Below are positions 9,102-19,127 of a stretch of 64,000 bases of DNA, piece by piece. Location: the NCBI GenBank assembly GCA_002418285.1, contig DIDT01000034.1:62001-126000 (forward strand). Direction: 5' to 3'. Below the pieces are notes generated by a model. It worked only from the letters and a program-made list of their open reading frames with translations, was not told the origin of the DNA and ran no database searches. The translations under genes and the position numbers were made by a program. Numbering within the stretch: position 1 is the first letter of the stretch; each line of letters opens with the position of its first letter. Source of the DNA: Phycisphaerales bacterium UBA5793. Lineage in GTDB: Bacteria; Planctomycetota; Phycisphaerae; Phycisphaerales; UBA5793.

Positions 9102-9821
9102 CTACCCGAGCATTTCCTTCATGATGCCGTCGAGTTCGAGCAGGGCCTTGGCGCAGTCGCCGGTGTAGGAACTGCCGTGCATCGTCGCAAGTGTTTTTGG
9201 TTTCAGGGCGGCCAGGCCTTCGAGCAGCGATCGCGTCTTGGGGGTGTACGGCATGTAGTCCATGAGCGGACCAGCTTGGAAGTCGACGAGCGACTGGCGG
9301 GCACGACTGAGAATCTCCGACTCGGTAATCGGCTCGACATCGCCGTTGTGCGTGAACAGATCGGAACAGAAGAGCACCTTCTGCGTTTCTTCGAAGAGAA
9401 CGCCGGCATCCCAGCCGTGCGGCAAGTGCGGAGTCGGACGGTACTTGAATCGGAACTGGCCGGTGCTGAAGACTTCATCCGTGTTGAGAGCACGCGGCGG
9501 TCGGTCGGCGAAGTCGTTGAGGTTGACCAGCGAACCCACGATGCCGGACACGGCCTGCGCGTGCGGCGCCACCTTGAGCCAATCGTTGAGCGAGCCGCAC
9601 TCATCCACTTCGAAGTGGCTGAACCCGATCCAGCGCAGCGTTGCCGGATCGATGATGCGCTTCACGGCTTCGAGCACATCGGGAAACATGCGGCGCATGC
9701 CGGTGTGGTAGAGCAGCGGCTCGTCATCAACGACGAGGAAATGGTTGAATTGAAGGTTGATCTCCGGCATGAGGACGCTGATGCGGTGGACGTTGGGTGC
9801 GATTTCTGTAATCGAGGTCAT
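9102..9821 (-). CDS. MBL-fold diiron (ODP/flavodiiron-like) protein
   Basis: 239 residues, a metallo-beta-lactamase domain of the oxygen-reducing diiron type without the flavodoxin domain. The metal-ligand pattern is visible: SHFEVDECGSL (H-x-E-x-D), HLPHGWD, LFCSDLF (bridging Asp) and MHGSS (distal His). It starts well inside the fold (ITEIAPNVHRISVLMPEI), as in FprA N-termini. A role in O2 or NO detoxification is inferred. The ligand loop is HxExD rather than HxHxDH, which points to iron rather than zinc. Confidence 0.88.
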   Translation of the reverse strand: MTSITEIAPNVHRISVLMPEINLQFNHFLVVDDEPLLYHTGMRRMFPDVLEAVKRIIDPATLRWIGFSHFEVDECGSLNDWLKVAPHAQAVSGIVGSLVNLNDFADRPPRALNTDEVFSTGQFRFKYRPTPHLPHGWDAGVLFEETQKVLFCSDLFTHNGDVEPITESEILSRARQSLVDFQAGPLMDYMPYTPKTRSLLEGLAALKPKTLATMHGSSYTGDCAKALLELDGIMKEMLG

Positions 9822-10073
9822 CGGGCGTCTCCTTCAAGCAAATGGGTACATCCCGGGACATTCGCATCACTCCCTGGTGGCGCGGTGGGTCTGGAACTCC
9901 TCCAGACAGTACGCTGTCAAGTTCCAGGTGGCGCGCGTGAGGGGTCGCGGAGCGGCATCCGGGGACCGCGGGTGCAGCGGGCGCAAGGTCGAGACGTCGC
10001 GCCTCGAGTCTCCTAAGGTCCGTGCCTTATCCATCGCATCCAAACACCTCAGACATCACAAGAGGATCATCAA

Positions 10074-10550
10074 GTGAACCGGTTCTCATATCCCATCGGC
10101 TTCGTGGCGAGTCTTGCGTGTCTCTCTGCGTGTACTCTCTCTGGCCCGGTTCAATCCGACGCGCAAATTGCCCATCGGGCGCATGAGGCGTATGTCAATG
10201 CGATCAATTCCAACAACATCGATACGTTAATGGGCATGCTCACGGATGATGTCGTCTACATGTCGCCGCACGAGCCGCGCCTCGTCGGCAAGGCGGCCGT
10301 GCGAGCGTGGGGCAAGGGGTATCTCGACGCCTTTCACATCCACTGGGAAAAGACGACGCTGGAGTTCGTCGTGTGCGGAGAGTGGGCATTCGAGCAATAT
10401 GCCTACAAGGCGACCGACACGCCACGCGATGGCGGCGAGGCGCTGCACGACACGGGTAAGGGCATCAACATCTACCACCACGACGCAGACGGGGTGTGGC
10501 GCATCGCCCGCGACGCCTGGAACTCGGATCTGCCGATTCCGACAGAGTGA
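10074..10550 (+). CDS. NTF2-like (SnoaL/DUF4440-type) lipoprotein
   Basis: 158 residues from a GTG with AGAGGA 8 nt upstream. The signal peptide ends in the lipobox LSAC. The mature chain has the NTF2-like pattern: IAHRAHEAYVNAINSNNIDTLMGMLTDDVVYMSPHEPRLVGKAA at the start of the cone fold, and GVWRIARDAWNSD at the end. Members are ligand-binding domains or isomerases, so no substrate is assigned. The last 86 bp overlap the 3' end of the opposite-strand gene. Confidence 0.85.
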   Translation: MNRFSYPIGFVASLACLSACTLSGPVQSDAQIAHRAHEAYVNAINSNNIDTLMGMLTDDVVYMSPHEPRLVGKAAVRAWGKGYLDAFHIHWEKTTLEFVVCGEWAFEQYAYKATDTPRDGGEALHDTGKGINIYHHDADGVWRIARDAWNSDLPIPTE

Positions 10551-11268
10551 GTTCTGCGGCTTTTCCTGTCGCGTCTTTCGGCGGCATCTCCCACCCCTCC
10601 ACGCGCGCCACCACGCGCTGCGACCACGGCCCGACTTCGCCCGTCGCATCCGCCCACCGGCCCCAGTACACGATCATGCGCGGCCCGGCCGGCGTGGGAA
10701 ACTCCACGCGCATCGGGCTGCTCGTGAACGATCGCAAATACCACGGCCGCTCGCGCGGCGACTCGGGAATCGCCCGCCCCGGCTCGACCATCTCAATGAA
10801 CAACTCCAGCCGGCTCGCCCCGCGCGGCTTGGCCCGGCTGCGGTTGCCCCACTCCTCCCGGAACTCCAGCAGATGCACGCCGCGCTCCGAACCCAGGTAG
10901 CGCAGGTGCGGCGCATGCTTCGGACACTCCCGCCGACGCAGCCGGCCCGGCCGCTCGCGCACGCCTACGCACACCTTGGCGCTTTGGCTGATCTGCGGGT
11001 TGGCGCGGATCAACGCGCCGAACTTGCGCACGATCCGCTCCGCCCGCTGCCGCGCAGCATCCTTCTCCATGATGGTCCGGGTCGATCGCGTGCTCGGCCA
11101 GGACGCCAGCGCCAGATGATGACGAAACTCCGAAACGGCATGGCCGATGTCCCGCGCATCCTCCGCCGTCAGGAAATACCGCTCGGGCTCAAGGGCAATG
11201 TTGTCCGAAAAGACCCTCGCCATGCGGGCAAAGCCGCTGTCCGAATCAGGAATGAACTTTCCAGCCAT
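10465..11268 (-). CDS. conserved planctomycete hypothetical protein
   Basis: 267 residues from the ATG at 11268. It begins MAGKFIPDSDSGFARMAR, then a helical half with EDARDIGHAVSEFRHHLALA and EKDAARQRAERIVRKFGALIR, then a beta-rich Pro/Gly half ending in YWGRWADATGEVGPWS. I recognise this as a recurrent planctomycete family without assigned function. Family members usually end shortly after the WS motif. This one reads on about 50 low-complexity residues into the convergent lipoprotein gene, so the natural stop may have been lost. Confidence 0.78.
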   Translation of the reverse strand: MAGKFIPDSDSGFARMARVFSDNIALEPERYFLTAEDARDIGHAVSEFRHHLALASWPSTRSTRTIMEKDAARQRAERIVRKFGALIRANPQISQSAKVCVGVRERPGRLRRRECPKHAPHLRYLGSERGVHLLEFREEWGNRSRAKPRGASRLELFIEMVEPGRAIPESPRERPWYLRSFTSSPMRVEFPTPAGPRMIVYWGRWADATGEVGPWSQRVVARVEGWEMPPKDATGKAAELTLSESADPSSRRRGRCATPRLRRGGRC

Positions 11269-12059
11269 GTCGAGACCTCTCATGGTCGATGAATCAGGAA
11301 TCAACGAGCCGCGCATGGAAGACAATCCGAGCCCCGACTGTCAGGGAGGGCCTTCGCCGTTGACCAGCCTTCGCGTTCCAGCATCGCGCCCTTCGCCGCA
11401 CTCGCCGAAGACCCGTGCTTACGCGTGGGGCTCGGTTCCATTTTGCCCATCGGCCAATAACGCACCGACCTTCACGCCTGATCTCCAGATAGGCCCCGCG
11501 ACTTGCAATTCATCCCTGCCGCCTCGCGAGCGATCGCAGGACACCTGCGAGTGCGAGCCGCAGCCCTGCGAGCCGCCCGGCCCGCTCCGGTCGCCGATTC
11601 TCCCGCTCCAGTTCTGATGCTGTCCCGCCCGCGAGTCGATCGCGGCCAGCCGGGAGCGATTTCTTAACTCTGAAGAGTCCCGGCGCGGGACACCCATTCC
11701 TGCGCGCCCGTCGCGCCGCAGCCTCTGCCCGACAAGCGAATCCCGCTGCCCACCGGCCAACTCCCTCATCGAGCGCGAAGAACTCGCGCCCGACCCGCGC
11801 GATCGACGCGCGCAACGGCGCCAACGGTGTGTCAAAATAACCATTTCCTCCGCCCGATGCAAAGATTGCGAGTCCGACACATCGAAGAAGCGCCGCCTGC
11901 CGTTACGTAGCGACAAGCGACACGTTTTGTGTGCAACACTCTCACTGAGCAGGCCCGCATTATGCACCCGCGCCGCCCCTCCCCATCGGGTCGACCCCGG
12001 TGCGCGCCGCTGTGCTGAAGGCGGGTGGCATGCGCAGCTGATCTTCGAGTCAGCCCGAA
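11269..12059. other. intergenic, no gene supported
   Basis: About 790 bp of Arg/Ser/Pro-rich spurious frames on both strands. No domain, ribosome binding site or codon bias supports a gene. It holds the upstream region of the minus-strand gene starting at 11268 and the downstream region of the large gene ending at 12060. Confidence 0.5.
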
Positions 12060-14594
12060 TCAGGACCCTTCACCCTTCCCAACTTGCTTGCTCGTTCGCT
12101 TCGCCCTGCGTCGTGTCGTGCGCTTCTCCCAATACTCGTGACGCACCTGATGAAACGAGGGGATACCGAGATATATCTGTTGCGTTGCATCGGCCAACTC
12201 CGATAGATCTCGAGAACGATCCATATCTGTAAACAGTGCATGTCGCCCGCCTAACTTCTTCCACGTTGCTGGCAAGTAGTCGCTCATCAGTTCGTGCTCC
12301 GTTAGCAACAGAACAGGATTACTTTGCTCCCCATACTGATTCAGACGGCGCCCCCATTTCACAAACGCCCTTAGGAGCCTCACCTCGTTCTTTGTAAAAT
12401 CGCCTCGCAACACCGATATGACAATTATAGATTCAGGCAGCCTGCCAGCCACACGCCTCAGTTTCCTCACATCGTCAGGCCCTATCAACTCTCTCTTACC
12501 AAGGGACTTGCACTCTCCAACGACAAGCTCCGGTGGACGATGACTCTCCCGCAGATAATCGCCTCCCCGCCAAGCCAAGAGATCTACTTCATAGCGATGA
12601 CCAGGCCATGCCAATTCGACCGCAGTGGAAAACGTCATCTCAGACGACGCCGAGGCGTTATAGTGCTCGAGGAACCACAACGTCAGCAATGCACTGTAGG
12701 ACCCCTTGCCGAAGTCGGTGACCGAAAATGGTCCAACTACTCTGTAGGTCCAGTTCTGATTGTACTTCTGCAACGATGCTTGTGGAAACGCATACGTCTT
12801 CAGGCAACGCTCACAGTCGATCTGATAATCGACGTCGCTCAAGCTGCTCCAATTCCGCTTCTTGCAATGCGGGCACCTTGTCTCGATGCCAATTTGAATG
12901 ACGTTGCGCCTAATGAATGCATCGAGGCCCAATTTGGGGAGAGTACCATTAGCAATGCGCCTAGAGACTAAATCATCCCACGTTTTCTTTGGAGCGGTTC
13001 GAAGGCCAAACTGCTCCTCAACTATCTCCGTATCAGCCCTCTTTACACGCTTCCCACCAGCCATATTGTTCAGGAGCTTCAGAGTCTCAATGTCGGCGAG
13101 CACACGCACTCCGTGCAGGCCGCCGAGCTGCATCAGCATCTGCCGTGCAATGTGACCCGGCTCCGACAGCTGAGCGTCAATCCCTATGTGCGTGAGCCAT
13201 CCGACAATGGCATCGTGACCACTTGAAAGGACCAGCGATTGGCTCCAATCCACCAGCTGCTGGCTGAAGATCCAACCCTCGCTGCAGATATGGACGGCAT
13301 CCCTCCCATAGAGCACATTCGGCCATGTCCGATCAAAGGTATTGAAGGGAAAGACGGTCGCGATGTCCTCACTTCCACGGTGAGACAATCTCAGCACGTT
13401 TACCCAGCGATGAATACCCATTCCGAAGTTGGATGCCCAGTCCGGCTGAATGGGTCGGAAAGTCGTGATTAAGTCGTCTTGCTTGAGCGTGAGTATCACG
13501 CGCTGCTCTCTCGCGACCACCTTTAGGCGACGGGAACCCACGACTCCGCGGTCGCGCTGCTCGATCCAGATGGCGTTGCGCCAGCACTTCACGCTGAGCG
13601 CGCCGGGTGGGAGGTTGGGAGCGAGCGAACTAGCGATTGCCTCGGCCTGGGGTCTCGGCACCGATCGAGCAAACTCGATCGTCGCGTGATGCATGACGCC
13701 ATACGGATTCCCGACTACGGGCCGATGCTCGATCTCCAGGATTCTCAGAATGTCGCCACGGAGTGTGTCAATCCACTGGATCGGAAGCGGCAGAACTGGG
13801 CGCGGCTCAAGCCGAAGATTCCACAGATCGATTAGGTCGGTAGTCCGCTCATGATCGAATACGAAGATAAGAAGATCGTCGTTCCAAGAGCGCTTTGCTT
13901 CGAGACCATGCCGGGTGAGCTTCAGTGGCGTCAGCGCGCGATCGACGCACACCCGGCGCCAAGTTTCAGGCGATGCCGCGACATGGGCGGGTGCGAATAC
14001 GTCTGAGTAGGCGCTTGCGACATATTCGAGATGAGGCGATTCAGGATACACACCGAACACTGCTTCCGTCAGGGCGCTTGCTCGCTCCGGTGCAACCCGG
14101 AGCGATTCGCGTTGGTCGCGGAGGACGAATCGCCGCTCGGTTCTGTGGAGGTGGGCGAGTACATCATAGATACTGAGGCCAAAGCGAGGGTAAGACCATG
14201 CGCGATCATCCATTGGCTTGAGAAAGTCATCAAGCGTGAGAACCTGCCGGTCAAGCAAGCTCTGTGTGCGCAATGCACCCAACCCCGCAGCCTCAAGCAA
14301 TCCTTGCTCGGCTTCGACGAAGACATCAGGTTCGAAGAACCGCACATAGCCCTTTGGGACGTCTTTGACCTTGATTCGCGAGTGTGCGTCTGATCTCCAG
14401 TCCTTCGGCGAGCGGATGTATACCGGAATGATCGGATTAAATGCTCCACCCCAAACGCATGTGCAGGCTCGCATTATTGCACGAACAGACCGTAAGTCCG
14501 TCGGCCGCGTCAAGAAGCCGATACGTGTGGGTCTGAGCTCAAGGTTACCGGAGATCTCGATCATCCGTCTGACACCACTAAAGAACCGCCTCAT
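12060..14594 (-). CDS. large defence-type protein: N-terminal RPTRIGFL module, zinc ribbon, PD-(D/E)xK nuclease
   Basis: 844 residues. The N-terminus (RPTRIGFLTRPTDLRSVRA...CTCVWGGAFNPIIPVY) is a conserved block I associate with large uncharacterised proteins in defence islands. A central zinc ribbon has CPHCKKRNW near residue 573 and CERC near 594. After it comes a nuclease-like core, VELAWPGHRYEVDLLAWRGG (Asp near 669) and LVVGECKSLGK (E-x-K near 693-695), which is the PD-(D/E)xK pattern. The ATG at 14564 (residue 11) is an alternative start. It lies 45 bp downstream of the VOC gene on the same strand. Anti-phage action is inferred from domains and context. Confidence 0.8.
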   Translation of the reverse strand: MRRFFSGVRRMIEISGNLELRPTRIGFLTRPTDLRSVRAIMRACTCVWGGAFNPIIPVYIRSPKDWRSDAHSRIKVKDVPKGYVRFFEPDVFVEAEQGLLEAAGLGALRTQSLLDRQVLTLDDFLKPMDDRAWSYPRFGLSIYDVLAHLHRTERRFVLRDQRESLRVAPERASALTEAVFGVYPESPHLEYVASAYSDVFAPAHVAASPETWRRVCVDRALTPLKLTRHGLEAKRSWNDDLLIFVFDHERTTDLIDLWNLRLEPRPVLPLPIQWIDTLRGDILRILEIEHRPVVGNPYGVMHHATIEFARSVPRPQAEAIASSLAPNLPPGALSVKCWRNAIWIEQRDRGVVGSRRLKVVAREQRVILTLKQDDLITTFRPIQPDWASNFGMGIHRWVNVLRLSHRGSEDIATVFPFNTFDRTWPNVLYGRDAVHICSEGWIFSQQLVDWSQSLVLSSGHDAIVGWLTHIGIDAQLSEPGHIARQMLMQLGGLHGVRVLADIETLKLLNNMAGGKRVKRADTEIVEEQFGLRTAPKKTWDDLVSRRIANGTLPKLGLDAFIRRNVIQIGIETRCPHCKKRNWSSLSDVDYQIDCERCLKTYAFPQASLQKYNQNWTYRVVGPFSVTDFGKGSYSALLTLWFLEHYNASASSEMTFSTAVELAWPGHRYEVDLLAWRGGDYLRESHRPPELVVGECKSLGKRELIGPDDVRKLRRVAGRLPESIIVISVLRGDFTKNEVRLLRAFVKWGRRLNQYGEQSNPVLLLTEHELMSDYLPATWKKLGGRHALFTDMDRSRDLSELADATQQIYLGIPSFHQVRHEYWEKRTTRRRAKRTSKQVGKGEGS

Positions 14595-14639
14595 TCGGAA
14601 TCGGAAGAACTCGACCGCGTGTGAACTGAGGTCAAAGCC

Positions 14640-15122
14640 TCACTCCCCCGGCTTATCCACATGCTGATCGATCAGAATCGGATTCCCATCCGGGTCGGTG
14701 AGCATGAGGTAGGCCGGGCCGGTGGTGGACTCGTCGGCTTCGACGGTCAGTGTCAGGCCGCGCTCCTTGAAGCGGAGCTGCAGTTCGCGCACGTCGTCGA
14801 ATTTGGCGAGCGTGTTCTTTTCGCTGTCCCAGCCGGGGTTGAAGGTGAGCATGTTGCGTTCGAACATGCCCTGGAAGATGCCGATGCGGGCGGTGCTGTT
14901 GGCGAGCACGAGCCAGTTCTGGGCCGCGTCGCCGGCCACGACTTTGAAGCCGAGACTTTCGTAGAAGGCGCGCGAGGCGGCAATGTCCTTGACGGTGAGA
15001 CTGACGGAGAAGTTCCCGAGCGACATGGGTGGCTCCTGGGCAGGTTGGGCTGGGGTTGGCTTGTCGTTCGCTGCGCAGCCGCACACGACGCACACGAGAG
15101 CGCACAAGGTGATTCGCCACAC
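14640..15122 (-). CDS. VOC (glyoxalase-fold) lipoprotein
   Basis: 160 residues from the GTG at 15122, chosen because GGAGGT lies 6 nt upstream; an ATG at 15158 is also in frame. A lipoprotein signal peptide ends at VVCGC. The domain begins at SLGNFSVSLTVKDIAASRAFYESLGF, a typical vicinal-oxygen-chelate start, and ends YLMLTDPDGNPILIDQH with the metal-coordinating acidic/His pattern. Likely a secreted, membrane-tethered dioxygenase- or bleomycin-resistance-like protein; substrate unknown. Confidence 0.87.
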   Translation of the reverse strand: MWRITLCALVCVVCGCAANDKPTPAQPAQEPPMSLGNFSVSLTVKDIAASRAFYESLGFKVVAGDAAQNWLVLANSTARIGIFQGMFERNMLTFNPGWDSEKNTLAKFDDVRELQLRFKERGLTLTVEADESTTGPAYLMLTDPDGNPILIDQHVDKPGE

Positions 15123-15383
15123 GATGACACCTCCGCGGGCCGGATTGGACGAAATCACGGTACGGCGGGCGCCCGACGCGATCCAGCGGAGCCGGCGGCG
15201 ACGCGAGGAGCGGTGTGTGTGCCGCGAGATGAGAACGATCCGGCCCCCGGGCCGGCGCAGCGTTGCGGATCGCGATCAGCCCTGGCGGTTGAAATGCGCT
15301 TGGGCTACTCTTCACTGTCCCATTGAGCGGAGTCGGTGACCCGCACCAACCACCATCGCATTCCATCAGGAGAGGAAAGGATC

Positions 15384-15989
15384 ATGAAGACTCGTCATGG
15401 ATTGATCGCCACCGGCCTGCTGTCGCTGACGGCGGCCATTGGCGCTGGCATCGCCTCGCTACCCGCGGCGCCGCAGGACCCTGCCCCCGAGGTTCAACCC
15501 GAGCAGCCGATGTTCCCCGAGCCCACTGAGCACCACAAGTGGCTCGACCAACTCGTCGGCACGTGGAGCTTTGAATCGGAGATGGGTGGAGAAGGCATGC
15601 CGGCGGTCAAGGCGACTGGAACAGACACAGTGCGCTCGATCGGCGGCCGATGGGTCATTGGCGAACTCCACAGCGAAATCCCCGGCATGGGCAAGATGCA
15701 CGCCGTGCTCACGCTTGGCTACAACACCGAAACAGGCAAGTACCAGGGCACATGGGTCGACTCGATGACCGATGTGCTGTGGGTCTACGAGGGTACGCTC
15801 GATCCGACGCAGAAGATCCTCACGCTCGAAGCGGAAGGGCCGAACATGGTGGACCCCGCTGCGGGAAAGACGCGATTTCGTGATGCGATCGAATTCAAGA
15901 GCGACGATCTGCGCACACTCACCTCATCGGCCCTCGTGGATGGCCAGTGGGTGCAGTTCGGGACGTCGACCTATCACAGAACGAAATGA
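15384..15989 (+). CDS. exported DUF1579 protein
   Basis: 201 residues from the ATG at 15384, which has AGGAGAGGAAAGG just upstream. A Sec signal peptide (HGLIATGLLSLTAAIGAGIASLPAAPQ) leads into a DUF1579 domain: HHKWLDQLVGTWSFE, the repeated G-T-W calycin-like motif, GRWVIGELHSE and TLGYNTETGKYQGTWVDS. The family has a lipocalin-like barrel of unknown ligand and is frequent in planctomycetes. Confidence 0.9.
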   Translation: MKTRHGLIATGLLSLTAAIGAGIASLPAAPQDPAPEVQPEQPMFPEPTEHHKWLDQLVGTWSFESEMGGEGMPAVKATGTDTVRSIGGRWVIGELHSEIPGMGKMHAVLTLGYNTETGKYQGTWVDSMTDVLWVYEGTLDPTQKILTLEAEGPNMVDPAAGKTRFRDAIEFKSDDLRTLTSSALVDGQWVQFGTSTYHRTK

Positions 15990-16496
15990 GCCGCGCTCGA
16001 TTCGGATGGAAGCGCGATGCGGCGATGGGCGGATGGGGCTCCGGATCGAAACAACGCCAGGGAAGAAGCGAACGAGAGCCGGCCAATCGGGGCAACTGGC
16101 ACCGGTTTGAACCGCTCACGTCCATGGTCGAGCGGTATGTGGTGGCGTTCGCTTCTCCAACACCGCCGCATCTGCCTCGATTGGCCGAGGCCATCTGACC
16201 GACCCGTTACACATGCGTCGGCTGGTGGGTACTGTTGGGGATCGTGATTTCCGCGACACTCGTTGGCCAGATCCACTGTTGCACTCCGCAATCACCTGGA
16301 AGCAACCTCGGCCGTACGCTTTGAGCCCTACGCCACCACCTCCACGCAGGAATGCTCGTCAGCGTTTTCTGGGTCGCGGATCTCTGAACGCACCAATCGC
16401 AGTGAGCTGCGGCTTGAAGGGAGGCTGAAGACATCTCACCTACGCCCGCGACGCGGTTGGATAGCTCTGGGTGACCCGAAGCACTATACACCCTAT
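15990..16496. other. intergenic with a decayed fragment (GNWH-FEP motif)
   Basis: About 507 bp without an intact gene. In the plus frame ending at 16198 the segment RGNWHRFEPLTSMVERY...FASPTPPHLPRL is clearly related at protein level to a segment near 27875-27995. Neither has a proper start, so both look like tails of one lost protein family. A hydrophobic stretch (WWVLLGIVISATLVGQ) at about 16216-16270 also has no usable start codon. Confidence 0.45.
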
Positions 16497-17012
16497 TCAA
16501 TTGGCGACCGGGTACTCGTCTGCGCGTCTCACACCGGCAATCGTCGCTAGCGCGTCTGTGTACTTGACAAGATGCTGCTGCAGATCGGTGAGTTCCTTGC
16601 GAAACTGAGCACGTTCAGGCCACAATTCGACCTCCTGGGTCTCAACGCGACCCTGTTCCCGTTCCCATCGCCTCAGGGCAACGTGCCACTTCGACAGAAA
16701 GGGCCGCAGCCCTCGATTGAGGACTGCAATGGCAACACCCCCGACGGACTTCGGCGCTGCACCCACGTCCGGTCCGGAGTCTCGAAGTACCTGCCTTGTG
16801 GTTTCAAAGAGGCTGTAGAGCGAGTTGAGTGCTTCTCGGTCAAATCCTTCCTCAGGACCGAGCGGTTCGACCGCAACCCTCGTAGCTAGCTCGACATAGA
16901 GCGCCCAAGCCGCACGGCGCTCAGTCGAATCTGCCTCCCACTCCGCTCCTCCCATTCCGAACGGGAGATTAACCGATACTTTCTTGAGCTTCGCTGGGTC
17001 TTTCCGACTCAT
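16497..17012 (-). CDS. small partner protein of the TIR gene (uncharacterised conserved family)
   Basis: 171 residues from the ATG at 17012, which has GGAG 7 nt upstream; the longer frame to 17045 lacks this. The hallmark is VNLPFGMGGAEWEADSTERRAAWALYVELATRVAV, then SLYSLFETTRQVLRDSGPDVG and VAIAVLNRGLRPFLSKWH. I recognise this all-helical pattern as a conserved hypothetical family in actinobacteria and others, often near TIR or repeat proteins, but know no assigned function. It is 260 bp downstream of the TIR gene, same strand. Confidence 0.8.
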   Translation of the reverse strand: MSRKDPAKLKKVSVNLPFGMGGAEWEADSTERRAAWALYVELATRVAVEPLGPEEGFDREALNSLYSLFETTRQVLRDSGPDVGAAPKSVGGVAIAVLNRGLRPFLSKWHVALRRWEREQGRVETQEVELWPERAQFRKELTDLQQHLVKYTDALATIAGVRRADEYPVAN

Positions 17013-17273
17013 CGCCGTCTCCGATAGCCTTGATCGCGAGCGCATATCTCACCGCAACAGTCGCACCGATTGTTCAACTGCTGGCTCTTCCAGCAATCGC
17101 CAACAAACATGAGCTCCCAGCTCGGGGTGATCAATTCCACCACCCAGGACCGTCGGAATCTCCGATCCTCCTAGCGAGCGTGATTCGGCGTTCGTCGGCA
17201 TCGGCTATGCACGATCTCGCTTGGAGCACCAGGACACGAGAAGACCCATCTCTTTCCATCACACCACATTCTA

Positions 17274-19115
17274 TCAAGGGCGACCAAGCAAAGGATCGAG
17301 CCCGCGCTCAACGGGCAATTTCGACACCTCGCTGATGCCGACAACCAAGTAGTCGACTTGACGCCCGCCCTTGAGCACATATCGCGCTGCCGCTTCCGCG
17401 TATTGTTGCCATTGCGAAGGACCACTGTCGTCCACTAGTGCGCGAGCAATGTGAAGCGCCTCACTCTTGCGGCCCGCTTTGAGTCTATGAATCATAGCCC
17501 ACATAGACAAAGCAGCGAAGACGTCCAGCAACCCAATGCTATTAGGCTTCGAAGCGCATCCCGCGCGTAATGCAGCAGACGCTGCACGCTCCTCCAAGAG
17601 AATCGCCGCCTCGTTATCGTCGAGTCGCTCGGACTCGATGATCGCTGTCGTAATCTCGTCAATGTCTATTGGCAACCGACATCTCCATTGCTGTCGCTCC
17701 AGCCAAAGAATGGCATCCCATTCACCTCGCGCAACTCCCAGAAGCCACGCCATTTCACTGATGAGCTGAGAGTTGTTGCCACAATTCGCCTGGAGTCGCG
17801 TCTCTACCAGTTTACAGGCATGCGCATGAGCTCCCTTTCGGACCAAAGCCTCCAGTGTAGCAGTTGCATTTTCGCTCCCCAAGAACAAGTCTGGATCGGA
17901 ATCCACGTACGCAACGATAAGCTCATCCACGAACGGTGGTGGCCTTTCTCCTCGCCGGCGGTAGCACACTGCGAGCGCGCCGATGAGTTCATACTCCTTG
18001 GGATTGCGGCGCCACGCGCTAATTGCGATTTGCGTTGCTTCCTCAGCTTGGCCCGTGTCTAGAAGGCACTTGATGAGTCCCAGCGCAGCTTCCCGTTCAA
18101 AAAGGCTGCGATCGGCTTCCGGGCCGACAAACCGCGTTCCCCCAGCAAATAGGTCTCGGAAGCCGGGCAGTGATAGCTGGGCTGCTTCGCGCACGTCTTC
18201 TCGGTGCTCATCCAGTCGCACATAGTACTGCTGGTGCGCCGCCAGGAGATCCAGGCACCAACAGTTTGCGCCTCTCATCGATAGTGAGAACTCCAACTTG
18301 GCCGCTGCGATGGCATTGAAGGCCGAACCATGGTCAGACTGCTTCACGCACCGAACGTACTCGCGCAGGTTGCTTGCGAACCGAGAAAAGGCCTCCATAC
18401 TCCCTGGTGATTGACTGATCAGCACTGATGCGACTTCACGCCGAAGAGCGCTCAACACACTCATACGTGCGGCGTCCAACATTGACTCAGGAGTCGCACC
18501 ATTCAACTCCCGCTGGAGCAAGCCGTGCTCCAATCCGAGTTGCTTCACCAATTGCACAAGCTGTGTCACTTCACTGTCGTCATAGCATGGTACAAAGGTT
18601 TGAGGTTGCAATGTCGTTTCGAGCCAATCCGCTACGACGCGTCGCACCTCCGAATTCGGAACAGTCACATCCCCAAAGCGCCATTCATGTATTGGCTCAC
18701 CCTTCAGGGGTTCCGCGCCTTTGAGTCGCGCCACTACCCTGGGCAACGCGGCTGGCACCAGCTCTGCGGAACGAACCGGCAGGACTCGTGGGCTGTTCGC
18801 GGCATCTGACCACTCGATTGCCTTCAATGCGATGTATATTTCGAAGATGACCCAGGCACTCGTGAGACTTACCTCAGACAGGAGTGGAATGAAATAAGCG
18901 GCCTCTCCTACTCGTTCACTGAGCTCTGAAGCAATTAGCGTTGCTGGCTTCAATTGCCGCCAACTGTATAGATACGTGTCGACCTGGAATCCTTCGGTTT
19001 CCAGTGCTGCCATAAGGCGCTCGGCGACCGGTTCATCGGGGTCATGAGCAAACGAGACAAACGCCCTCACTCGACGGGCGTTTGTCTCAAGGGCAGTGCT
19101 GTTGATAGAGTGCAC
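17274..19115 (-). CDS. TIR domain-helical repeat protein (candidate NADase immune effector/sensor)
   Basis: 613 residues starting at a GTG with GAGGGA upstream. Residues 15-165 are a TIR domain: RAFVSFAHDPDEPVAERL (betaA/alphaA), FIPLLSEVSLTSAWVIFEI (SxW..E; the candidate NADase catalytic Glu is E92), and a further strand at RVLPVRSAELVP. The rest is helical, with TPR-like arrays from about residue 230 (AFSRFASNLREYVRCVKQ, ALGLIKCLLDTGQAEEAT, AWRRNPKEYELIGALAVCYRR). TIR proteins in islands usually degrade NAD on infection. It is coupled to the exported-protein gene 12 bp upstream. Confidence 0.85.
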   Translation of the reverse strand: MHSINSTALETNARRVRAFVSFAHDPDEPVAERLMAALETEGFQVDTYLYSWRQLKPATLIASELSERVGEAAYFIPLLSEVSLTSAWVIFEIYIALKAIEWSDAANSPRVLPVRSAELVPAALPRVVARLKGAEPLKGEPIHEWRFGDVTVPNSEVRRVVADWLETTLQPQTFVPCYDDSEVTQLVQLVKQLGLEHGLLQRELNGATPESMLDAARMSVLSALRREVASVLISQSPGSMEAFSRFASNLREYVRCVKQSDHGSAFNAIAAAKLEFSLSMRGANCWCLDLLAAHQQYYVRLDEHREDVREAAQLSLPGFRDLFAGGTRFVGPEADRSLFEREAALGLIKCLLDTGQAEEATQIAISAWRRNPKEYELIGALAVCYRRRGERPPPFVDELIVAYVDSDPDLFLGSENATATLEALVRKGAHAHACKLVETRLQANCGNNSQLISEMAWLLGVARGEWDAILWLERQQWRCRLPIDIDEITTAIIESERLDDNEAAILLEERAASAALRAGCASKPNSIGLLDVFAALSMWAMIHRLKAGRKSEALHIARALVDDSGPSQWQQYAEAAARYVLKGGRQVDYLVVGISEVSKLPVERGLDPLLGRP

Positions 19116-19127
19116 TCTTGTTATCCC

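Noticed and set aside
11419..11967. 182-codon minus-strand frame in the 11.3-12.0 kb gap
   Set aside because: Ser/Arg/Gly-rich low-complexity translation, no ribosome binding site or family.
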